Source: CAKUFA01 sp963627465 (GTDB lineage: Bacteria; Bacillota; Clostridia; Christensenellales; Aristaeellaceae). Taken from it: 47,285 bases of DNA. Positions 42,568-47,285 of this stretch are shown here, one piece after another. The notes beneath the pieces were generated by a model. That model was not told the DNA's origin, made no database searches, and was given only the letters and a program-made list of their open reading frames with translations. The stretch is from assembly GCA_963627465.1 (NCBI GenBank), contig CAVGBO010000063.1, forward strand, positions 1 through 47,285, given 5' to 3'. How positions within the stretch are numbered: the first letter of the stretch is position 1; the number at the start of each line of letters is the position of its first letter. Made by a program: the position numbers and the translations under genes.

Positions 42568-43935
42568 TTACTCTTCCAGCTGAATCATTCGTGCCAGGCG
42601 GTTGATTTGTTCAAGAAACTCCGAAGTGGACAGCAGGCCGGAGGCAAACTGCTTCTTCAGGTCGGTCAGGTTGTTGGAACCATCCGTTCCAACGGACAGC
42701 GTTCCGGAAACAGCTACGTACAGATTAGCCGTGTTCTGCTGATAATCCGCCAGTTGCGTGGGAGAAACAATGTAACGGCTATCTTCAGCGTGAGCCAGCA
42801 TGTTTTGATATCTGCTTAATGCTTCTTCAAGTTCCTCTCGTTCTTCATCCTCTAAGGATGTATCCTTGAGCTTCTCTTCAGTTTCCTGAATTTGTTTTTT
42901 GGTGGTTTCTAAATTACTGGCGTAGTTTTTACTTTCAACAGGTTCAGCGTTTTGATAGAGGAAGGGTTTGTTCTCACGGTTAGGATTTTCAGCCATGCGT
43001 TCCAGCAGTTCGATGCATAGTTCAGGCGATGCTGTGGCACTGTTGATGGTCAGCACATCCACAATCGTTCGAATGATTTGCGGCTGTTCATCGTTCATTC
43101 GCATAGAAACAATGAAATTGCTGTCAGTGGGCCAGGAAGGCCGAGTGGTATGTCTGAAAAGCGAATAACCGGAACCATCATCCGTTACCTGAATTGCAGG
43201 CTCTGCCTCATAGAGCCGCTGACCAAGTTCCTTGGTTCGCTCCAGCAGGGGCGTCAACTCATCCGCATTGAAGGAAAGCTCTTCATTGGCAAATGCCTTT
43301 TGCATGATGTATTCATCAAGCAGCATACCAGTGAATAGCCGTATATAGTGAGAACTGCTGTATAAAGAAGCTTCATATTCACCGTCGATTCGGATGTCAG
43401 CTTCCGGCTCTTCCTCAATTCGCTCACACCATGCTTCTACAAAGTCGAGAAATTCCGGATAGGAGTGGGGAACCTGGGACACGTCAAGCCCGGCTTGTTC
43501 CCATGCATCGGCATCAGCAGCCCAGTAATCAAAAGCAACAAAATAGGGCAGCCCGTAAATTTTTCCATCAACCATGCCGGCTTCGGCAATGGCCGGAACC
43601 ATTTGGCTGAGGGCATTTGAAATAATGCTGGAATCGGAAATATCAAGAAAAAAACCTTTTTGAGCGATTTCTTTTACATTGATTTCGGTAAGCGATAATC
43701 CTAAAATATCGCTGGATAATTCATGGGTAATTAATTTGCCGGCGAGAACGGATGTATTAGAATAATATTCATCGGTTCGTCCATAGGTGACGTCCGGATG
43801 GGCAGCTTGAAAAAGCTTGAATCCTTCATCCCAAGTATCAACGCAGTGATAAAACTTGATTTCCTCAGCATAAGAGGGAAGAGAAAAAGAACTACAGAGA
43901 AGCACGACAAGAATGATACAGAGAAAACGTTTCAT
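42568..43935 (-). CDS. Secreted solute-binding-like protein A (orphan)
   Basis: Product of 455 residues. Signal peptide (KRFLCIILVVLLCSSFSLPSYA|EE) without lipobox. The mature part looks like a family 1 binding protein: FKLFQAAHPDVTYGRTDEYY, DILGLSLTEINVKEIAQKGFFLDIS, YGLPYFVAFDYWAADADAWEQAGL. At ~340-395 there is a charged coiled-coil-like insert (ETTKKQIQETEEKLKDTSLEDEEREELEEAL), then YIVSPTQLADYQ and a C-terminal LSTSEFLEQINRLARMIQLEE. The same layout occurs in the protein at 45119-47176, so the two are paralogs. No permease or ATPase is nearby. It follows a small peptide gene by 51 bp, with a weak ribosome site (GAAAGGCGG). May be a binding or sensing protein; ligand unknown. Confidence 0.8.
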   Translation of the reverse strand: MKRFLCIILVVLLCSSFSLPSYAEEIKFYHCVDTWDEGFKLFQAAHPDVTYGRTDEYYSNTSVLAGKLITHELSSDILGLSLTEINVKEIAQKGFFLDISDSSIISNALSQMVPAIAEAGMVDGKIYGLPYFVAFDYWAADADAWEQAGLDVSQVPHSYPEFLDFVEAWCERIEEEPEADIRIDGEYEASLYSSSHYIRLFTGMLLDEYIMQKAFANEELSFNADELTPLLERTKELGQRLYEAEPAIQVTDDGSGYSLFRHTTRPSWPTDSNFIVSMRMNDEQPQIIRTIVDVLTINSATASPELCIELLERMAENPNRENKPFLYQNAEPVESKNYASNLETTKKQIQETEEKLKDTSLEDEEREELEEALSRYQNMLAHAEDSRYIVSPTQLADYQQNTANLYVAVSGTLSVGTDGSNNLTDLKKQFASGLLSTSEFLEQINRLARMIQLEE

Positions 43936-43986
43936 ATTGCTTGAACCGCCTTTCGCATTGTTGAAAGTGCCGCAGTGTGCACATGA

Positions 43987-44121
43987 TCAGCAACCAGGTA
44001 CACACCAAGCGTGGAGCTTGCTGGTATCATCGCCTTTCCAATAGATAGCGGTTTCAGCAACAGCACAGACAGCGGTGAAAACGGTCAGCAGGCACAAAAC
44101 CAGGGCAACAAACTTTTTCAT
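43987..44121 (-). CDS. Small secreted two-cysteine peptide precursor
   Basis: Precursor of 44 residues: a classic signal peptide (MKKFVALVLCLLTVFTAVCAVA) with an A-V-A cleavage site, leaving a ~22-residue mature peptide that begins ETAIYWKGDD and ends AWCVPGC, with two cysteines four apart. No known family is recognised. AAGGAGG lies 8 nt upstream of the ATG. The frame is also open from ATG 44172 (61 residues, adding 17 polar residues) and that start has its own site AAGGA at 7 nt inside a leader stem. First protein gene before the binding-protein gene. Could be a signalling peptide, a small toxin/bacteriocin-like product or a remnant of a longer secreted protein; I rate signalling peptide as plausible, not shown. 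Confidence 0.6.
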   Translation of the reverse strand: MKKFVALVLCLLTVFTAVCAVAETAIYWKGDDTSKLHAWCVPGC

Positions 44122-44178
44122 GAAGAGAACCTCCTTGTTCATCTTGCAATTCGTTCGGTAACATGGTATCATGCACTT

Positions 44179-44238
44179 GTCCTTACAGAACGATCATCGC
44201 AAAAGCGATGCATGTGGTTGGCATGGTTATGTAAGGAC
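44179..44238 (-). promoter_or_regulatory. Leader RNA structure that can hide a ribosome site
   Basis: In the minus-strand transcript GTCCTTACA (44238-44230) pairs perfectly with TGTAAGGAC (44187-44179). Inside the enclosed loop is a CATCGC-TTTT-GCGATG hairpin (44210-44195). The 3' arm contains AAGGA, 7 nt before the ATG at 44172; the 5' arm is formed by the last codons of the 15-codon leader ORF. Translating the leader ORF would open the stem. Confidence 0.55.
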
Positions 44239-44274
44239 TTTTGCATTGCCGGGGTTTCTGCAGCGCGGAAGCAT
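44227..44274 (-). CDS. 15-codon leader ORF
   Basis: ATG with a perfect AAGGAGG 8 nt upstream, encoding MLPRCRNPGNAKVLT then TAA. Too short for a normal protein. It has no homology I recognise. Its stop lies just 3' of the first arm of the leader stem, as in attenuator leader peptides. In the sister cassette at 47176 the same ribosome-site position serves a full-length gene. Confidence 0.5.
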   Translation of the reverse strand: MLPRCRNPGNAKVLT

Positions 44275-44289
44275 ATGGTTCACCTCCTT

Positions 44290-44338
44290 GAAAATCATTA
44301 CTCAACTGGCGAATGCTTGCACTATGGTAATGATTTTC
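44290..44338. repeat. 49-bp inverted-repeat element, copy 1
   Basis: GAAAATCATTA (44290-44300) and TAATGATTTTC (44328-44338), perfect 11-bp arms. It abuts the leader ribosome site on one side and the TTGACT -35 box on the other. Copy 2 at 47193-47241 has the same total length and the same arms but a different centre. Confidence 0.85.
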
Positions 44339-44367
44339 TTGACTTCCGTTTCTGACTCTATTATAAT
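44339..44367 (+). promoter_or_regulatory. SigA promoter toward the TetR gene
   Basis: TTGACT (44339-44344), 17-bp spacer, TATAAT (44362-44367). Conserved at the same place in copy 2. Confidence 0.75.
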
Positions 44368-44388
44368 AGCGGCGTGAGATGAATTCAA
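44360..44388 (-). promoter_or_regulatory. SigA promoter toward the peptide operon
   Basis: Minus strand TTGAAT (complement of 44383-44388), 17-bp spacer, TATAAT (complement of 44360-44365). Shares the palindrome ATTATAAT with the opposing promoter. Confidence 0.7.
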
Positions 44389-44408
44389 CTGTCAATATTG
44401 TGCTGAAA

Positions 44409-44424
44409 TGTGCAAGGATGCACA
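44409..44424. promoter_or_regulatory. Palindrome in the TetR leader, candidate TetR operator
   Basis: TGTGCAAGGATGCACA: perfect 6-bp arms around 4 bp, about 40 bp after the expected transcription start of the TetR gene. A second inverted pair TGAC-N9-GTCA lies at 44427-44443. Confidence 0.5.
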
Positions 44425-44471
44425 AATGACGGTGAATTTGTCACTTTATGATGGATGGGAGGAAGAAAAAA

Positions 44472-45038
44472 ATGTCGAAGGGCAATCGCTGTGTGGAACG
44501 TTCTTGTGAAATGCTAAGGAAAGCTTATGCCGAACTGTCTATTGAAAAGGATGAAGAGAAAATCACGATTGCAGATGTGATCAATCGGGCAGGCCTGTGT
44601 AGAAACACCTTCTATGCCCATTACGACAATATTCCTGCCCTTGCAAAAGATGTGAAAGATGACTTTGAAAAAAGATTTGACGGATATATGCAGCAAATGA
44701 CGGAACGCACGGATATGACCGATCCGTTGCCTTTGCTGGACAGCATGAGCCGGTTTATCATGGATTCAAGAGAACGCTGCGAATTGCTATTACAGTCACC
44801 GAAATATGACGTTTTCATGGAAAAAACGAAACAAGTGCTTGTGAACGGTTTGTGTGAGCATGTAGAGAAAGCGGGTAACCGAAGCAAAGCAGAAGCGCTT
44901 ATGCTGCTGTACATTCTGGCAGCTGCCACGGCTGAATTGTATACAAAGTTCTTGAAAGGAGAGCTTGATTGTACATTACAGCAGATCAATGATAAGCTGG
45001 TGGGCATTTATTATGAACAATTGAATAACTGCCGATAA
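44472..45038 (+). CDS. TetR/AcrR family transcriptional regulator
   Basis: Product of 188 residues. N-terminal helix-turn-helix of TetR type: MLRKAYAELSIEKDEEKITIADVINRAGLCRNTFYAHYDNIPALAKDV (~10-60). The C-terminal domain (LDSMSRFIMDSRERCELLLQSPKYDVFMEK...LLYILAAATAELYTKFLKGELDC) resembles the DhaS-like subgroup. I chose ATG 44472, preceded by GGGAGG at 9 nt, not ATG 44448. It is divergent from the peptide operon and shares its promoter region, so it likely controls that operon and itself; effector unknown. Confidence 0.88.
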   Translation: MSKGNRCVERSCEMLRKAYAELSIEKDEEKITIADVINRAGLCRNTFYAHYDNIPALAKDVKDDFEKRFDGYMQQMTERTDMTDPLPLLDSMSRFIMDSRERCELLLQSPKYDVFMEKTKQVLVNGLCEHVEKAGNRSKAEALMLLYILAAATAELYTKFLKGELDCTLQQINDKLVGIYYEQLNNCR

Positions 45039-45068
45039 GCATAGCTATATCAAGATTTATCGCAACAA

Positions 45069-45120
45069 AAAAACAGCGGGAGGATGCCTTTTTTATGGCA
45101 TTCTCCCGCCTACTTTTTTT
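45069..45120. terminator. Bidirectional terminator
   Basis: GCGGGAGGATGCC (45076-45088) pairs with GGCATTCTCCCGC (45097-45109) with one G-U; preceded by A-rich and followed by ACTTTTTTT. Serves the TetR gene and the convergent binding-protein gene. Confidence 0.9.
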
Positions 45121-47176
45121 ATGCGCCTTCCAATGTGATCATCTGCACATACTGATTGGCCTGCTCAACGAATTGTTCCAAGGACATCATACCGCTGCTT
45201 GTACGTTCAACAAGGCTGGTGAAGCGTACGGTGTTGATCGGCAGTGATTCTTCCGGAATCACGAAGGATGCCGCCAAGGTGCGGTAGTTCTCAATAGCCC
45301 CGGGAGAAACGGTGTACTTGATGGCGTCCAGTGTGGCAATGTCAGCCTGGATGGATGCCAGCTTTTCCGCATCCGTCTCCTCATTCAATGCCTGCGCCTG
45401 TTCCTGCAAGGATTCCATTTGCTGTACAATGTTGCTGTCAAGCAAAGGCTCGGTCATGGATGCATACAATGCGTAATCCTCAGGGGTGCGCTTGTTGGCC
45501 ATGTACTCCAGGAAGGCAATGGCTTCTGCCTTGTGCTGGGAGTAAGGATTGACAATCAGCACCGTCAGGTTGGTATAGATGCCGGTGGTGCCGTCGTTGG
45601 TCAAGGGCAGGGGAGCGATTAATTCCTCGGAAATCACGTTGGATGCACTGTAGAAGTTGAACAGTGCCGTGGATGTCCCGTCCTCGTTGCTGGGGCTGGG
45701 GTCTTCCTCGGGAACTTCCGTCAGCACGCGGGCGGCAAGGCGAGTGAAGGTTTCGTCTGTGAAATCAACATCTTTGCCTTGCACGTAGCAGGACAGCACA
45801 TATTGTTCAACCAAGTACTGGAACATATCATGCCGATTGTATGCCAGCACACTAAGCAATACGCAATCCTGCTCCTGCATCAGGTCGGAGGCCACAATCT
45901 GCGGCACCAGATCCAGAAACTCCTCAAAGGACTTAGGCGCAGAGAAGCCGTACTCCTCCAGCAGTGCCGTTTCGCTGGTCATTAGGGTAGACTCTGCGAA
46001 AACAGGCCATGCAATGATTGCACCGTTATCATCCAATAGGGGAGAAGCAACGGTTGTATACAATTCGTTAAATGCATTCAACAAAGCTTCGCTGTTAAGT
46101 GCCGTATAAAATCCTTTTTGTTTAATGACGGACAAGCCTTCATCGGTGTGGAGACCGATCAGGTCCACCGTTGCGTCCTGGGTGGTCATGATTTGCGTAA
46201 TGGCGGCTGTGGTGGAATCCTGTGAGGATCTGTAAAAGTTTACCCCAATGCCGGTTTCTTTTGTGAAATCCGGCTGATACACGGTGCTGTAGTCCATGAT
46301 GGTGATTTGCCGGTCGGAAGTTTCGGCTTTGCAAAGCTGCAATTCAAAGGTTTCGTGACCGCCAATGATGGCCAGTGTATCATTGCCGATGTAGGCGGTA
46401 ACGCTACTGGCGTAAGGGGCGAAATCTTCTGCAGAGCCTCCACGAACATAACTTAAGGTTTTGCTGCGCAGGCTGAAGAAAAATCGGTCATGCTCTGCGT
46501 CGTAAGTCCAGCCATGGAGTGCATCCTCAAAACTATCTACGATGACAGTATCATCATCGTAGGTATCATTTTGGTAGTCATAGCTGCGAATAAAATAACC
46601 CAACTCTGTTTTGGCTTCATCGATGTAGTCCAGATTGGTAACACTGACAAGACGGTCATGAATGCTGTCATAGCGGAATTGCCAGTTATCAAACGCAGAA
46701 AGATGAGCAAACTCTTGTGTTTCGAAGTTGTAGGCAATCAATTGAATCTGATCATTGTCATCTTTGTAGGAATAGAACAAACGATTATTGCCGCAGTCGA
46801 TTTTGCAGAAAGAACATTCGTTATTGTTGCTGTTGTTGTTGTTTTTTATGGTGACCCACTGTTGATTTTGAAACTGAAGAATGTTCTGTTGATGATCAAC
46901 AGCATACAAATTTCCTTTGTAGGAAACGATACCGGCGATGCTGTCATTTGCAGCGTCAACGATCTTTTCAGCAGACCGCGTGGCAGCGTCCCAGTGATAC
47001 AGTGCTTCCGAAGTCAGCAGATAACAGCTTCCGTCATAGGAACTGTCTCGACATAGACCTCTGAGATTTTCACCTGCACTGAGCACAATAACGGTTTCAC
47101 AATTGCTTTCAGCGAGTGCAATAGAGGCATAAAAAACACAGAATAGGGTAAGACATAAAGTGAGAAAACGTTTCAT
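45119..47176 (-). CDS. Secreted protein: beta-propeller-like region fused to solute-binding-like domain B
   Basis: Product of 685 residues. Signal peptide (KRFLTLCLTLFCVFYASIALA|ES), no lipobox. Residues ~25-285 have repeated WxxD-type short beta motifs typical of a propeller (ALYHWDAATRSAEKI, NLYAVDHQQNILQFQ, RLFYSYKDDNDQIQLIAYN, GWTYDAEHDRFFFSLRS), including a poly-Asn stretch (NNNNSNNN). Residues ~290-685 match protein A: VDLIGLHTDEGLSVIKQKGFYTAL, IAWPVFAESTLMTSETALLEEYGF, a helical insert (ESLQEQAQALNEETDAEKLASIQADI), KYTVSPGAIENYR and a C-terminal MSLEQFVEQANQYVQMITLEGA. GAAGGAGG lies 7 nt before the ATG. No transporter partner is visible. The function is unknown; a sensor or capture protein is possible. 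Confidence 0.78.
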   Translation of the reverse strand: MKRFLTLCLTLFCVFYASIALAESNCETVIVLSAGENLRGLCRDSSYDGSCYLLTSEALYHWDAATRSAEKIVDAANDSIAGIVSYKGNLYAVDHQQNILQFQNQQWVTIKNNNNSNNNECSFCKIDCGNNRLFYSYKDDNDQIQLIAYNFETQEFAHLSAFDNWQFRYDSIHDRLVSVTNLDYIDEAKTELGYFIRSYDYQNDTYDDDTVIVDSFEDALHGWTYDAEHDRFFFSLRSKTLSYVRGGSAEDFAPYASSVTAYIGNDTLAIIGGHETFELQLCKAETSDRQITIMDYSTVYQPDFTKETGIGVNFYRSSQDSTTAAITQIMTTQDATVDLIGLHTDEGLSVIKQKGFYTALNSEALLNAFNELYTTVASPLLDDNGAIIAWPVFAESTLMTSETALLEEYGFSAPKSFEEFLDLVPQIVASDLMQEQDCVLLSVLAYNRHDMFQYLVEQYVLSCYVQGKDVDFTDETFTRLAARVLTEVPEEDPSPSNEDGTSTALFNFYSASNVISEELIAPLPLTNDGTTGIYTNLTVLIVNPYSQHKAEAIAFLEYMANKRTPEDYALYASMTEPLLDSNIVQQMESLQEQAQALNEETDAEKLASIQADIATLDAIKYTVSPGAIENYRTLAASFVIPEESLPINTVRFTSLVERTSSGMMSLEQFVEQANQYVQMITLEGA

Positions 47177-47192
47177 GGTGGAACCTCCTTCT

Positions 47193-47241
47193 GAAAATCA
47201 TTCTATTCACAGTAATGACTGCTAATATAGAAATGATTTTC
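47193..47241. repeat. 49-bp inverted-repeat element, copy 2
   Basis: GAAAATCATT (47193-47202) and AATGATTTTC (47232-47241), perfect 10-bp arms, same overall length as copy 1. Its left arm lies next to the ribosome site of the 45119-47176 gene. Confidence 0.85.
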
Positions 47242-47270
47242 TTGACTTCCTGTTGCACCTTTATTATAAT
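47242..47270 (+). promoter_or_regulatory. SigA promoter copy pointing out of the window
   Basis: TTGACT (47242-47247), 17-bp spacer, TATAAT (47265-47270). The palindrome ATTATAAT (47263-47270) also provides a minus-strand -10 for the upstream gene; its -35 would lie just past the window end. Predicts a divergent gene to the right. Confidence 0.65.
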
Positions 47271-47285
47271 GACAATGTGACAGGA

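Noticed and set aside
44011..44355. Plus-strand frame opposite the peptide gene and its leader
   Set aside because: No ribosome site and no plus-strand promoter upstream; it runs through the inverted-repeat element.
46819..46852. AAC-type trinucleotide repeat coding for a poly-Asn stretch, as possible phase-variation tract
   Set aside because: Interrupted by other codons and in-frame changes would not shift the reading frame; more likely a flexible loop.
1..47285. tRNA genes, rRNA, CRISPR arrays, transposases, integrases and attachment sites
   Set aside because: I looked on both strands and found no cloverleaf with matching anticodon arm, no regular repeat-spacer array and no mobile-element protein.

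Overview
The window looks like a chromosomal segment of a Gram-positive, probably anaerobic gut member of the Clostridia (Bacillota). Evidence for this is the darA-holB-ricT order, RbgA, PBP5-type DacA, UppP, DUF1292 and PadR genes, SigA-type promoters with 17-bp spacers, strong AGGAGG ribosome sites, and many sugar/ABC genes in moderately GC-rich DNA. An uncultured Christensenellales or Oscillospirales relative is a guess. I saw no tRNA, rRNA, CRISPR array, insertion sequence or phage gene.

Layout. (1) 0-2.8 kb, minus: darA, holB, ricT. (2) 2.9-11.8 kb: an ABC-F ATPase whose second site looks dead, a CpXC protein, a peptidoglycan-binding protein, a metallophosphoesterase divergent from a flavoredoxin/acyltransferase pair, a DUF1292 gene, a PadR operon that begins with a 42-codon ORF, and exonuclease III. 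(3) 11.9-25.0 kb: a polyuronide utilisation locus. On the minus strand are KDG kinase, KDPG aldolase (with an extra VOC-like domain), an IclR regulator and a LacI regulator. Divergent from them is an operon of sugar-binding protein, two permeases, heparinase II/III-like lyase, DUF2264 protein, GH88 unsaturated uronyl hydrolase and a protein with a jelly-roll-like C-terminus. Imported uronic oligosaccharides would be split to unsaturated uronate, converted by enzymes not in this window to KDG, then phosphorylated and cleaved to pyruvate and glyceraldehyde-3-phosphate. (4) 25-31.3 kb: comM, an ATP-grasp gene and ychF (minus), then uppP and dacA. (5) 31.4-34.2 kb: a complete TrpXYZ-type ABC importer. 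(6) 34.3-41.2 kb: a secreted cysteine-peptidase-like protein, then rbgA, rnhB, yraN and a giant membrane glycosyltransferase with two GT-C modules. (7) 41.3-42.4 kb: an RlmL-type methyltransferase.

(8) 42.4-47.3 kb is the most unusual part. Two paralogous secreted solute-binding-like proteins, with no permease or ATPase nearby, flank a tiny secreted peptide gene and a TetR-family regulator. Both minus-strand transcription units begin with the same cassette: an exactly 49-bp inverted-repeat element (GAAAATCATT...AATGATTTTC) next to a TTGACTTCC -35 region and a palindromic ATTATAAT. In the peptide unit the cassette is followed by a 15-codon leader ORF. Its last codons can pair with, and hide, a downstream ribosome site, which is the layout of translational attenuation. 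I propose this as a candidate undescribed peptide/binding-protein system. Everything about its function is inference.
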